This document shows, piece by piece, positions 1 to 9,637 of a stretch of 64,000 nt of DNA (its first letter is position 1; the number at the start of each line of letters is the position of its first letter). The DNA is from Sva-07 sp963717385. GTDB lineage: Bacteria > Actinomycetota > Acidimicrobiia > Acidimicrobiales > Ilumatobacteraceae. Position numbers and translations under genes: made by a program. Under the pieces are notes generated by a model. The model did not search any database, was not told where the DNA came from, and saw only the letters and a list, made by a program, of their open reading frames with translations. The stretch spans positions 172,047 to 236,046 of the forward strand of contig CAVQWE010000010.1 in assembly GCA_963717385.1 (NCBI GenBank), written 5' to 3'.

Positions 1-1245
1 ACCGACGACATGGTCAGCGGAGTGATCGGCGCCGACGGAACCACGACCCTCCGATTCGATGCTGGCGTCGACACCGACGGCTGCGTGGCCGGTGGGCGCG
101 TCCTCGCCGTCACCGGGGTGGGGTTCGATCTCGCCGAGGCGCGCAGGGCCGCGTACGACCACATCGAGCGGATCCACTTCGACGGGATGCAGGTGCGTCG
201 CGACATCGGATGGCGAGCGATCGGTGCCGAGCTCACCTCGTATGCCGCGGCCGGCGTCGACATCGACGAAGGCACCCGAGCGGTCAGCGAGATGAAGGCA
301 GCGGTCGAAGCCACCCACGACAACGGCGTGCTCAAGGGCGTCGGTTCGTTTGGTGGCGTCTTCTCGGCGAAGGCAATCCTCGAACTCGACGACCCAGTGC
401 TGGTGGCATCCACCGACGGCGTGGGCACCAAGGTCGAGTTGGCCGCCCGCCTCGGCATGGTGCGTGGCGTCGGCATGGACATCGTGAACCACTGCATCGA
501 CGACGTGCTGGTGCAGTCGGCGCGTCCGCTGTTCTTCCTCGACTACATCGCCGCTTCGGTGCTCGACGCCGACATGGTCGCCGAGGTCGTGCGAGGCATG
601 GCCGACGCGTGCACGGCCGCCAATTGCGCGCTGCTCGGTGGCGAGACCGCCGAGATGCCTGGTGTGTATCAGCCGGGCGCATTCGACATCGCCGGCACCT
701 TGATCGGCGTTGCCGAACGTTCCGAACTCCTCCCTCGCTCCGACGTCGGTGCCGGGGATGTGCTGATCGGTGTGGGATCCAGCGGGCCCCACACCAACGG
801 GTACTCCCTGCTGCGCAAGGTGTTCGACTGGATCCCGATGGATGCCGTACCCGACGGGTTCGACCGCCCGCTCGGCGAGACGTTGCTGGAACCGCATCGC
901 TCGTATCTCGACGTCCTGCGCGGCGCTCTCGATTCGGGCTCGGTGAAGGCACTCGCCCACATCACCGGCGGCGGGCTTCCCGAGAACCTGCCACGGGTGC
1001 TGCCCGCCGACGTCGATGCCAGCATCACGTTGGGGTCGTGGCCGGTGTCGCCACTGTTCCGACTGGCGCGCGAGTTGACCCCACAGATGTCGACCGACGA
1101 GCTCTACCGCACCCTCAACATGGGTATCGGCATGGTGATCGTGTGCGCTCCGGGCGACGTCGGTGCCGTGCAGTCGACGATCGATGAGCCCACCTGGATC
1201 ATCGGCGAGCTCATCGCCGGCTCCGGTCACGTCCGGCTCACCTGA
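1..1245 (+). CDS. purD-purM: PurD-PurM fusion (GAR synthetase C-terminus joined to AIR synthetase), 5' end outside window
   Basis: The frame is open from base 1. The first 70 or so residues are the C-terminal end of phosphoribosylamine-glycine ligase (GGRVLAVTG, then IHFDGMQ and RRDIGWRAI). With no stop and almost no linker the frame continues into a complete phosphoribosylformylglycinamidine cyclo-ligase: LTSYAAAGVDID start, STDGVGTK, HCIDDVLVQ, LLGGETAEMPG, GPHTNGYSL and HITGGGLPENLPR. The product would catalyse two steps of inosine monophosphate synthesis, GAR formation and closure of the imidazole ring to AIR. purN lies next downstream, so the order matches the eukaryotic GARS-AIRS-GART polypeptide. 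The join shows no leftover stop or start region, which favours a real fusion over a lost stop codon. Confidence 0.9.
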   Translation, partial: TDDMVSGVIGADGTTTLRFDAGVDTDGCVAGGRVLAVTGVGFDLAEARRAAYDHIERIHFDGMQVRRDIGWRAIGAELTSYAAAGVDIDEGTRAVSEMKAAVEATHDNGVLKGVGSFGGVFSAKAILELDDPVLVASTDGVGTKVELAARLGMVRGVGMDIVNHCIDDVLVQSARPLFFLDYIAASVLDADMVAEVVRGMADACTAANCALLGGETAEMPGVYQPGAFDIAGTLIGVAERSELLPRSDVGAGDVLIGVGSSGPHTNGYSLLRKVFDWIPMDAVPDGFDRPLGETLLEPHRSYLDVLRGALDSGSVKALAHITGGGLPENLPRVLPADVDASITLGSWPVSPLFRLARELTPQMSTDELYRTLNMGIGMVIVCAPGDVGAVQSTIDEPTWIIGELIAGSGHVRLT

Positions 1246-1255
1246 CGGACACCAG

Positions 1256-1310
1256 CCCGAAAAATCCCTGGATCTGCGCGCTGAGCGCAACAATCCAGGC
1301 CATTTTCGGG
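1256..1310. terminator. Long imperfect inverted repeat after purM
   Basis: Ten bases after the purM stop. The outer arms cccgaaaaa and attttcggg pair, then cctggat with atccagg, then tgcgc with gcgca around the loop gctga. The layout (T-run beside a stable stem) fits a Rho-independent terminator or attenuator between purD-purM and purN. A second element with the same outline (A-run, ccct..., hairpin, ...atttcgg) lies at 34995-35045. Confidence 0.6.
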
Positions 1311-1383
1311 GCTGGGGCGGAGTCCGATGGATTTTTCGTTCATGTTGCCGGGCCACCACGAAGGTGATCGGTAGGTTCGACAC

Positions 1384-2013
1384 ATGGGAACCTCCGCCGC
1401 CCGCCGCAAGCGACTGGTGGTACTGGTGTCCGGCTCCGGCTCGAACCTGCAGGCGATCATCGATGCATGCGGCGACGATCGGCTGCATGCCGAAGTCGTC
1501 GCCGTCGTGTCGAACAATCCCGACGTGTTCGCCTTGCAACGCGCCGACGCAGCGGGGGTTCCGGCGGTCCATGTCGGGGTGCATCCCGGCGAAGAACGCT
1601 CCGACTACGACGCCCGCCTCGCCGATGTCGTCGCCGGATTCGACCCCGACCTCGTCGTGCTCGCCGGCTGGATGCGCATCCTCACGATGAGCTTTCTCGG
1701 CTGGTTTCCCCAGCGTGTGGTCAACCTGCACCCCGCTCTGCCCGGCGAACTGCCCGGCACCGGCGCCATCGAGCGCGCCTGGAGCGAAGCGGTCAACGGC
1801 AACCGCAGCCACACGGGCGTGATGGTCCACCTCGTCCCCGATGAGGGCGTCGACGACGGACCTGTGCTCGGTACTGCCACCGTCGCCATCGATGTGAGCG
1901 CCGGCTTCGACGCCTTCGCCGCTCTCGTCCACGCCACCGAGCACGATCTGCTCGTCGACACCCTCGGCGAACTGTGTTCCACCGCACCCGCACCAACGGA
2001 GGTCTCCGCATGA
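1384..2013 (+). CDS. purN: Phosphoribosylglycinamide formyltransferase PurN
   Basis: This 209-residue protein transfers the formyl group of 10-formyltetrahydrofolate to GAR in purine synthesis. The N-terminus has the nucleotide-binding loop LVSGSGSNLQAIID. The folate and catalytic region keeps the Asn of VVSNNPD, the His of VNLHPALP and a later SHTGVMVHLV with the following DDGPVL Asp. The usual LLP after NLHP reads LPGELPG. Length is normal for the family. The stop codon overlaps the guaB start (ATGA), so the two genes are likely translated together. The gene is separated from purM by 138 bases holding a hairpin, so it may have its own promoter. Confidence 0.93.
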   Translation: MGTSAARRKRLVVLVSGSGSNLQAIIDACGDDRLHAEVVAVVSNNPDVFALQRADAAGVPAVHVGVHPGEERSDYDARLADVVAGFDPDLVVLAGWMRILTMSFLGWFPQRVVNLHPALPGELPGTGAIERAWSEAVNGNRSHTGVMVHLVPDEGVDDGPVLGTATVAIDVSAGFDAFAALVHATEHDLLVDTLGELCSTAPAPTEVSA

Positions 2014-3527
2014 CCCGCACGAACCCCAACGACGACTTCTTCGACCGTTTCGAAGCGCTGACCTTCGACGACGTCGTCGTCGTCCCCGGCTACTCCGAGA
2101 CGCTGCCTGACGCCGTCGACACCTCGGCCACGTTCGCCCGCGACATCGAACTCGCCGTCCCTCTGGTGTCGGCTGCGATGGACAAGGTCACGGAGGGCCG
2201 CATGGCCGTTGCCATGGCCCGCCACGGCGGTATCGGTGTGATCCACCGCAACATGTCGATCGCCGACCAAGCCGCCGAGGTGCAGAAGGTGAAGCGTTCG
2301 CAGTCCGGGATGATCACCGATCCGGTCACGTTGCCGCCAACTGCGCTGCTTCAGGACGCCGAAGACCTGATGGCGAAGTTCAAGTTCTCCGGCGTGCCGA
2401 TCACCGATCTCGATGGCCGCCTCGTCGGCATCCTGACCAACCGTGACATCCGGTTCTGTGAGGGGTCCGACTTCGAACGGCCGATCACCGAGTTCATGAC
2501 CGCAGATGGTCTGGTCACCGCCGAGGTCGGGACGTCGCTCGACCAGGCCAAGTCGATCCTCCAGCAGCACCGAATCGAGAAGTTGCCGCTCGTCGATGCC
2601 GAAGGCCGCCTCGCCGGACTGATCACCGTGAAGGACATCCAGAAACGCCTCGACTTCCCGAACGCCTCACGTGACACCCGTGGACGGCTGCGGTGCGCCG
2701 CCGCGGTCGGCGTCGGCGACGACCTCGAAGAGCGCGTCGAGGCACTCGTGGCGATGGGCGTCGACGCGGTCTCGATCGACACCGCTCACGGGCATTCGGC
2801 GAACGTGGTCAAGGCCATCCAGCGAATCAAGGGATCGTGGCCCGAGCTGGCCGTCACGGCTGGCAACGTCGTCACCGAGGAGGGCGTCGAAGCACTCGCG
2901 AATGCCGGAGCCGATGCCGTCAAGGTCGGTGTGGGCGCCGGATCGATCTGCACCACACGTGTCGTGTCCGGAGCCGGTATGCCGCAGCTGTCGGCAATCT
3001 GGTTCACGGCCAAACGAGCCCGCGAGCTCGGCGTACCGATCATCGCCGACGGCGGCATCACGTTCTCGGGCGACATCGTCAAGGCAATCGTCGCCGGCGC
3101 CTCCACGGTCATGCTCGGCTCGCTGCTGGCAGGCACAGAAGAGAGCCCCGGCGAGCAGGAACTGTTCGAGGGCCGTCGCTACAAGAGCTATCGGGGCATG
3201 GGATCGATGGGGGCGATGACCGGCGACAGCCAGGACCGATACGCCACCGGTCAGTCCTCCGGCGCCAGCAAGACCGCTGTCGGCGCCGGGTCGAACAAGC
3301 TCGTCCCTGAAGGCATCGAGGGTCGGGTCCCCTATGCCGGCCCACTCGGCGAGGTCGCCTACCAGCTCGTCGGCGGCCTCCGCTCGGGCATGGGCTACGC
3401 CGGCGCCGCCACACTCGACGCGCTCCGCGGTGCACGTCTGATGCGGGTCACCACCGCCGGTCGCGAAGAAAGCCATCCCCACGACGTCACGATCACCAAG
3501 GAAGCCCCGAACTACCAACGTTCCTGA
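2010..3527 (+). CDS. guaB: Inosine-5'-monophosphate dehydrogenase
   Basis: The 505-residue enzyme oxidises IMP to XMP with NAD, the first committed step to GMP. The N-terminal barrel half begins LTFDDVVVVPGYSE. Two CBS domains follow at about residues 95-215. Then come the NAD and substrate motifs IDTAHGHS, the catalytic loop GVGAGSICTTR with its nucleophilic Cys, the IADGG phosphate site and YRGMGSMGAM. The start at 2010 is chosen because ggaggt sits 7 bases upstream and the ATG overlaps the purN stop. Placing guaB right after purN puts IMP-producing and IMP-using steps in one transcript. Confidence 0.95.
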   Translation: MTRTNPNDDFFDRFEALTFDDVVVVPGYSETLPDAVDTSATFARDIELAVPLVSAAMDKVTEGRMAVAMARHGGIGVIHRNMSIADQAAEVQKVKRSQSGMITDPVTLPPTALLQDAEDLMAKFKFSGVPITDLDGRLVGILTNRDIRFCEGSDFERPITEFMTADGLVTAEVGTSLDQAKSILQQHRIEKLPLVDAEGRLAGLITVKDIQKRLDFPNASRDTRGRLRCAAAVGVGDDLEERVEALVAMGVDAVSIDTAHGHSANVVKAIQRIKGSWPELAVTAGNVVTEEGVEALANAGADAVKVGVGAGSICTTRVVSGAGMPQLSAIWFTAKRARELGVPIIADGGITFSGDIVKAIVAGASTVMLGSLLAGTEESPGEQELFEGRRYKSYRGMGSMGAMTGDSQDRYATGQSSGASKTAVGAGSNKLVPEGIEGRVPYAGPLGEVAYQLVGGLRSGMGYAGAATLDALRGARLMRVTTAGREESHPHDVTITKEAPNYQRS

Positions 3528-3631
3528 CCCCTTCGACGTCGGAAAGTGACCACGATCGCTCCGGCGTTGGCCACAGGTTTGCACCCGTCACGAACTGCCC
3601 CTTGCGCTTGATGCCGTCCAGCGTCAAACTT

Positions 3632-3649
3632 CCTCTCGGCTGCGAGAGG
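3632..3649 (+). promoter_or_regulatory. Short leader hairpin over the ribosome-binding region
   Basis: A 7-bp stem, cctctcg / cgagagg with loop gctg, ends 9 bases before the ATG at 3658. Its 3' arm overlaps the purine-rich gagaggggcagaga that should act as ribosome-binding site. The hairpin could mask translation of the metallophosphoesterase, but it may also be chance in GC-rich DNA. Confidence 0.35.
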
Positions 3650-3657
3650 GGCAGAGA

Positions 3658-5446
3658 ATGCAACGACGTCGACGGACGATCACGGCGGTGGCGGCAACGT
3701 TGTGCGCGGGCGCGGCGGTGATTGCTGTCTCCCCGAGTTCGGCGGCGATCGAAGTGCGCCTCACGGCCGCCGGCGACTATGGAGCCAGCCCGGAAACCGG
3801 CAACGTACTGGCCGAGATCGGACGCAGCGACCCCGACGCCCACCTGGCGCTCGGAGATCTCGCATACGGCGACTTGCCCACCCCGTACCGCTGGTGCGAG
3901 TACGTCAAGCAGCAGTTGGGTGAGGGGTTTCCCTTCCAGCTGATCTCCGGCAACCACGAAAGCGAAGACAACAACAACGGCGACATCAACGACTTCAGCG
4001 CCTGTCTTCCGAACCAGATCGAGGGCGTCGAAGGCATCTACGGGCGCGAGTACGTGATGGACTTCCCGACGGGCGCACCCCTCGTCCGCGTGATCCAGGC
4101 GAGCCCGAACCTCACCTTCGAGGGGACTCGGTGGACCTACACCAGGGGCGACGCCCACTGGCGTTGGCTCGATCGCGCCATCGACGACGGGCGCGCTGCC
4201 GGAGCGCAGTGGATCATCGTCGGCGCCCACTATCCGTGTCTGACCGTCGGCACCAACAGCTGCCCGCCCAACGACGACTTCTACGACCTGCTGATCGACA
4301 AACGTGTCGACCTCGTGCTGCACGGCCACGAGCATTCGTATGCCCGCACCCACCAACTCGGCACGAGCAACCCGGCTTGTCCTGCGGTTGCACCACGCAC
4401 CATCAACCCGTCGTGCGTCGTCGATACCGACAGCGCGTTCCGCTCCGGGGCGGGCACGGTGTTCGCCACCGTTGGCACCGGGGGCGTCGCTCTACGAGAC
4501 ACCAACTCGGCTGATGTCGAAGCTGGCTATTTCGCTTCCTGGTCAGGCGCCAACGATCAACCGAGTCATGGCCTGCTCGACATCTCGATCACGAGCGAGG
4601 GGCTGTCTGCGTCGTTCGTCGCAACCTCCGGGTCCTTCAGCGACAGCTTCACGATCATGCCGGGGCCGCCTCCACCGCCCACCACGACGTCATCGTTGGC
4701 AACCACGACGACCACCACGACCACGACGAGCCCGCCAGCCTCGACGACCACGACACAACCGACCACCACCACACACCACCACCACCACCACCACCACCAC
4801 CACCACCACACAACCGCCGGTGGCGCTCCCGGTGGCGGCAGACAGCTTCCAGCGGTCGCAGACGAACGGCTGGGGTACCGCGGACCGAGGTGGCCAGTGG
4901 ACCGTGTCAACGCCGAGCGCTTTCGAAGTTCGTGACGGCGCCGGCTGGTTGTCGAACCCTGCCGGGACGAGTCGGCAGGCCTATCTTCTCGACGTCGCAT
5001 CTCTCGATTCCGACGTGCGCCTCACCCTCTCGAACGACAAGCTCGCGAGCGGCAGTGGGTTGTACACCTCGGTGGTTGCTCGCTCCGTCGCCGGCAGCAG
5101 CTACCGAGCTGTGCTGCGCTCGCGTTCCAACGGTCAACTCTCGCTGCGAATCGATCGAGGCTCATCAACGATCGCCGCGGAGACCGTCGCCAGCGGACTC
5201 ACCGCCGCCACCGACCGTCAATTCGAGGTTCGAGTACAAGCAGTCGGCAGCAACCCGACGACCGTGCGAGCCAAGGTGTGGCAGACCGGAAGCCCTGAAC
5301 CATCCACCTGGCTCCGATCCGTCGTCGACGCAACAGCCAACATGCAGCAACCCGGAGGCGTCGGAATCGACATCTACCTCTCGAGTTCGGCGTCGAACGG
5401 ACCCATCACCACCGCAATTCACGACCTCATCGTGACGGCGCCCTGA
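3658..5446 (+). CDS. Secreted metallophosphoesterase with Thr-rich linker and C-terminal domain, frame broken in a triplet repeat
   Basis: The N-terminus has an Arg-rich start, a hydrophobic stretch and an AxA-type cleavage region, so the protein is probably exported. Calcineurin-like metallophosphatase motifs follow: AAGDYG, LGDLAYGD, SGNHES, VGAHYP and LHGHEHSYAR. These resemble purple-acid-phosphatase-like phosphodiesterases. A Pro/Thr linker leads into a run of ACC triplets. Upstream of about 4772 the gene reads in one frame; after it, the sensible continuation (QPPVALPVAADSF, then a beta-rich domain of about 200 residues ending LIVTAP) is in another. In the upstream frame the tract reads poly-His and stops at 4935, while in the downstream frame it reads poly-Thr like the rest of the linker. 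An extra two bases in acaca at 4771-4775, or one missing base, explains this. The substrate is unknown. Confidence 0.75.
4761..4813 (+). repeat. Perfect ACC/CAC triplet run in the linker of the metallophosphoesterase
   Basis: About a dozen uninterrupted cac triplets follow an irregular acaca at 4771-4775. The tract is the point where the reading frame changes, so it is either a slippage hot spot or an assembly error site. Frame-corrected, it encodes a poly-Thr linker like that in the lipoprotein at 19368-20087. Confidence 0.85.
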
Positions 5447-5591
5447 CCCGATCCTCGGGCATCACCGTGGTGCGTCCGCTCGCTACTCGAACGATCGGAC
5501 CTCGCTGGCGCCGGCGCTGCCCCCAGATGTGGTGGGTTGGCGCACGGCTTCGGCGGTCACCGGCATGATCCGAGAGCCCAGCTCGCAGGCG

Positions 5592-6692
5592 TCAGCCGCG
5601 CAGCAGGCTCAGGCGTTCCCAGAGGTCGACGTCGAAGGACGACCACGCTGCTTGCGATGCGGTGACCGCTCGGCCACCGAGACGGGCAACGACCATCGCG
5701 ATTCGCGGCAACGATGTAGAGCTTCTGGTCGTCCTTGCCCCAGCGCTGCCACCATGCTCGCTGGGGCCGCGGCACGAGTGCACCGGGGAACTGTGCGTCC
5801 GGGCCAGGAAGCATGAAGCTCTCCTGCCCGTTGAGCCACCACAGCAGGCCGTAGGACCGGTTCAGCGATTGGCTCGGAGCGAACGAGCGGTCGAACCATC
5901 CGTCGTCGAGCCCCGGCACACCGCCATCGAGAATGCCGCTGCCGATGGCAATCAGATCAGGCACGGTCGAGCGCAGCCCGATGGGGGCGAAGAGCCCGGC
6001 CGGTCGCTCGTAGAACAGCGAGTTCGGCGCGCCGACCGGAGCAGAAGAGCCAGTCGTTGGCGAGCTCGTTCACGTCCCGTCCGGTGACGGTGGTGAGCAC
6101 GTCGAACAACGTTGCGAATGCACCGCTGTAGAGCCACCGCTCCCCCGGCACGGCGACGACCGCGAGCTGATCATCGAGCCCGCTCGTCATGGCGAGAAGA
6201 TGCTCCACGCTGATCCCGGCGCTCTGCCCGTTCGGCATCCAGTTCGGTCCGAGCACGTCGTCGATCGGCGTGTCCATCTGAACCAGTCCGTCGCCGATCG
6301 CCCGACCGACGAGCACCGACAGGACGCTCTTCTGCGCCGATGCGACATCACGGGTGTACGAAGCATCGGTGCGATACCACTCGTGGATCATCGCCCCGTC
6401 TTCCCAGATCGCAAAGGCTTCGCCATTGGTACCTTCGATGAACGAGTCGAGATCGGAGAAGTCGGCTCCGTCCCAGGCGTTGCGGACCGGCGGCGCAGTC
6501 GACATCGCGGTGGGCGAAACCGTCGTGGCCGCTGCTGCGTTGGAGGTCGGCACGCTCGAGCGCGCGTCGGGCGACGGCGCCGGGGTCGCCGAACGATCGT
6601 CGTTCGCCGTTTCGTCGTTGCACCCAGCGAGCAGACGGGCTCCCAGCGAGGGTTCCTGCAACCCCGAACAGCAGCGTGCGTCGAGACGTCAT
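5592..6692 (-). CDS. Beta-lactamase-family serine hydrolase, probable Tat-exported lipoprotein, frameshifted
   Basis: The start MTSRRTLLFG resembles a twin-arginine signal. One base later in frame comes the lipobox LLAGC, then an Ala/Thr/Pro-rich spacer, so the mature protein is probably a surface lipoprotein. The catalytic domain has the S-x-x-K motif in ASAQKSVLS, followed by LVQMDTPIDDVLGPNW, EHLLAMTSGLDD and a WLYSG element, typical of class C beta-lactamase/esterase relatives. The C-terminal third (SYGLLWWLNGQ and following) is in other frames. The break near the signal peptide is explained by one extra G in a ggg run near 6635. Total length of about 366 residues fits the family once corrected. 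Substrate unknown. Confidence 0.75.
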
Positions 6693-6819
6693 TGCGCACA
6701 CATTCCACCACCCCGGTGAGAGCCGGACGTGAATCGGCGAACCGAATCAGCGGATGACCAAACACGAAACTCACCGCACAGCGGGAACGCCGACGACACC
6801 GGAGGGTTTCAAGCACACG

Positions 6820-7437
6820 ATGCTCGATAGCCTATTGCGCCCAGTCAAGGACCGGTTGCTCGGCCCGTTGATTCGAGGAGTTCCTTCGGGCGTGTCTCCG
6901 CCTGGCACTGTCGATCCTCGGCTGCACTGGCAGCCGCAATCGGCGCATCGATCGCGGCCGCAGCACTTGCTCACGCTGTCGGCCGTGTCGCTCTGGTTGG
7001 TCAGTCGACTCGCCGACGGCCTCGACGGCGCCGTTGCCCGCCACCAAGGAATCGCCAGCGATCGAGGCGGCCTCGTCGACATCGTGTTCGACACGATCGG
7101 CTACGCCGTGATCCCGATCGGGGTCGCAGTCGGCATCGATTCGCAGACAGCGTGGATCATCGTGGCGGTGCTGCTGGCGCTCGTTCTACGTCAATGCCGT
7201 GTCGTGGACCTATCTGGCTGCACTGCTCGAGAAGCGGGATGCAGGCGCAACCGCCACCGGGGCGTCAACGAGCACGATCATGCCCCGCGGTCTGGTCGAG
7301 GGCACCGAGACCATCGTGTTCTTCACGGTGGCACTCGCTTGGTCGGGTGGAGCCGTGGGGTGTTGGCGGCGATGGCCGGAGCAGTTGGCATCACGGTCGC
7401 CGAACGGCTGTGGTGGGCTCGCAAGGTGCTCGCGTGA
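6820..7437 (+). CDS. CDP-alcohol phosphatidyltransferase family membrane protein, frameshifted
   Basis: Members join a CDP-linked lipid to an alcohol in the membrane. The signature is intact: D-x2-DG-x2-AR-x8-G-x3-D-x3-D in LADGLDGAVARHQG followed by the GGLVDIVFD segment. Hydrophobic helices flank it. The N-terminal part begins MLDSLLRPVKDRLLGP after ggaggg at 6801-6806. Frames change near 6895, 6975, 7185 and 7350. Joined together, the pieces give an ordinary polytopic protein of about 205 residues ending ERLWWARKVLA. The stop overlaps the GTG start of the TVP38-like gene, suggesting an operon with that gene and the oxidoreductase. Which alcohol is used cannot be told. Confidence 0.75.
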   Translation: MLDSLLRPVKDRLLGPLIRGVPSGVSPPGTVDPRLHWQPQSAHRSRPQHLLTLSAVSLWLVSRLADGLDGAVARHQGIASDRGGLVDIVFDTIGYAVIPIGVAVGIDSQTAWIIVAVLLALVLRQCRVVDLSGCTAREAGCRRNRHRGVNEHDHAPRSGRGHRDHRVLHGGTRLVGWSRGVLAAMAGAVGITVAERLWWARKVLA

Positions 7438-8207
7438 CCGGTCGACGTGGCGGACGATCGGGCCCACCCAGTCGTCGTCGCTCGTGTGGCTGCAGCGCTG
7501 CGCTCGTTGCCGGGATCTGGCTGGTGGCGATCGTGTCGTGGCAGATCTACCAGTCGTCGAACGGACTGTCGACGACCGAGACCGCTCAACGGTTCATCGA
7601 CACCGTCGGTGGTTCGTGGTGGGGCGTCTTTGCCTTCGTGCTCGTGTATCTCGCACGGCCGATCGTGCTGTTCCCGGCATCGATCCTCACGATCGTCGGC
7701 GGCATCCTGTTCGGTCCGGTGGTCGGGGTGATGGTCGTCGTGGTCGCCGCCAACGCTTCGGCGATGATCGCCTACGGCGTGGGTCGACTGCTCGGCCACG
7801 CTCCCGACGACAACGTGCAGCGGTGCAGCTGACGACTTCGCTTCGTTCCCAGCGATGGTCGAACCGCATGCGTGACAACAGCTTCGAGACCGTGCTGATC
7901 ATGCGGCTGCTGTTCCTGCCGTACGACCTCGTCAACTACGCCTCGGGGATACTGCGGCTGCGTTGGTTGCCGTTCCTGTTGGCAACGGCGCTCGGGTCAC
8001 TGCCGGGTACCGTCTCGTTCGTGCTGCTCGGTGCATCGATCGACACCGTCGACGACGGACTCGGCGGCGTCGATCCAGCCATCCTCGTCGCAGCGTCGTC
8101 ATCTTCGTGGTCAGCCTCGTCCTCGCCCGCCGACTGCGCCGTCGCCAACCTGTCACGATCGACTCGGGCGACTGGTCACCAACGTCACGGAAAGGTCACC
8201 GACATGA
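7434..8207 (+). CDS. TVP38/TMEM64 (VTT/DedA-like) membrane protein, frameshifted
   Basis: The start GTG at 7434 overlaps the previous stop. After an Arg-rich head and one hydrophobic helix comes the VTT domain: RPIVLFPASILTIVGGILFGP, then NASAMIAYGVGRLLG, and in another frame the family signature MRLLFLPYDLVNYASGI and LPFLLATALGSLPGT. A last helix (VVIFVVSLVLA) is in a third frame. Proteins of this family are implicated in lipid scrambling or membrane homeostasis. They are often found next to a mercuric-reductase-like flavoprotein, as here. The end at 8207 is chosen because in one frame the stop TGA overlaps the ATG of the oxidoreductase. Breaks lie near 7815 and 8090. Confidence 0.75.
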
Positions 8208-9624
8208 TTGGTCACGACACCACCCGCACGTACAAGGCGGCGTCATCGGCGCCGGGTCGGGTGGTCTCACTCTCGCCATCGGGCTCGCCGGTTTCGGCCA
8301 CGACGTCGTGCTGATCGAAGGCGGCCAGATCGGCGGCGACTGCACCAACGTCGGATGCATCCCCTCGAAGGCGTTGTTGCACGCCGCGCGCACTGGCATC
8401 GACGATCCACTCGCGTGGACGCGAGCGAAGCGAGACGACCTCGCCCGTCGCGAAGACGTCGAGATCGCCGAACACCAGCGCATCCACCTCGTCCGCGGGT
8501 GGGCATCGCTCACGGCGTCTCGCGACCCGCATGTGGTGAGTGTCGACGACGGTGAGACGACACACATCGTTCGTGCCGAGCACGTCGTGATTGCCGGCGG
8601 GTCGAAGCCGCTCACGATCGACGTCGAAGGACTCGCCGCCGAGCGAGTCGTCACGAACGAGGACTTGTTCGAACTCGAATCACCGCCATCGAAACTGCTG
8701 ATCATCGGAGGCGGCGCGATCGCGATCGAGATGGCGACGGCATTCGCCGCGCTCGGAACGCTGGTCCACGTCGTGGAGATGCAGAAACGGGTGCTGGCGT
8801 CCGAGGACCCGATGATCACCGAGGTGGTCGAGCGATCGCTCCGCTCGCAAGGCGTCGGACTCCACCTCGGCACCACGATCGAGCGATTCGAGGGTGACAC
8901 CGCTCAGCTCGCGGATGGCTCCACGATCGTCGGCATCGATCGGGTCCTGTTGGCTCTCGGACGGCGTCCGCGGCTCGACGGGTTGGGGCTCGATCGTGCC
9001 GGGGTCGACGTCGACCGCACCGGAATCGCCGCCGACGACTGGGGGCGCACCTCGGTGCCGGGCATCTGGGCGGTCGGCGACGTCACCGGGAACACGCTGA
9101 CCACCCATGGCGCGGGCGCAGTCGGTCGCCGAGCGGTGCGGGCGATCGCGCTCCCCCAACTCCCCAAGGTCGGACGCATCGGCGCGATACCCAACGCCAC
9201 CTATGGCGAGCCGGAGGTGGCCTCGGTCGGGCTGAGCATGGCCAGGCTCGCTGGCATCCCCGAGGCATCGCGGCATCGGATCGTCGTCGACCACGCCGAC
9301 GTCGATCGCGGCTACACCGACGACATCGCGACGGTCGTCTCGTCGTCGACGTCGAGCGTTTCAGCGGCCGGATCCTGCGAGCAGCGATCGTCGGCCCGGG
9401 TGCAAGCGATCTGATCGGGATGTTCACGACTGGCGATCGACAACAGCATCGGCCTCCGCAAGCTGTTCGGCACAGTGCACCCGTATCCGTCTCATGCCGA
9501 ATTGATCCGTCAGGCAGCCGACGAGTTCGCCTTGATGACACTCTCGAGCCTGCCCCGTGAGTGGATCGCCATGGCCCGCGGTCGCTCTGCCGGAGTTCGG
9601 CGGCTCCGGCGCCCGACGAACTGA
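8204..9624 (+). CDS. Mercuric-reductase-like pyridine nucleotide-disulfide oxidoreductase, frameshifted
   Basis: This FAD flavoprotein has the Rossmann motif IGAGSGGLTLA, the redox-active CTNVGC pair with the following IPSKALL, a second nucleotide loop IIGGGAIAIEMA and the FAD motif GIWAVGDVTG. The C-terminal dimerisation domain begins YGEPEVASVG and continues past two frame changes near 9340 and 9425, ending AIDNSIGLRKLFGTVHPYPS and so on to a stop at 9622. The C-terminal Cys pair that binds Hg(II) in true MerA is not seen, so a general disulfide or quinone reductase is more likely. The proposed ATG at 8204 needs one missing G restored near 8242. The gene follows the TVP38-like gene with overlapping start and stop. 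Confidence 0.8.
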
Positions 9625-9637
9625 CAGATCCGGTGGA

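Noticed and set aside
4770..4935. Poly-His metal-binding C-terminus of the metallophosphoesterase
   Set aside because: The His reading ends soon after in nonsense, while the Thr reading continues the linker into a folded domain.
7963..9414. Apparent TVP38-oxidoreductase fusion
   Set aside because: In the other frames a TGA overlaps an ATG at 8204-8207, so two adjacent genes with indels fit better.
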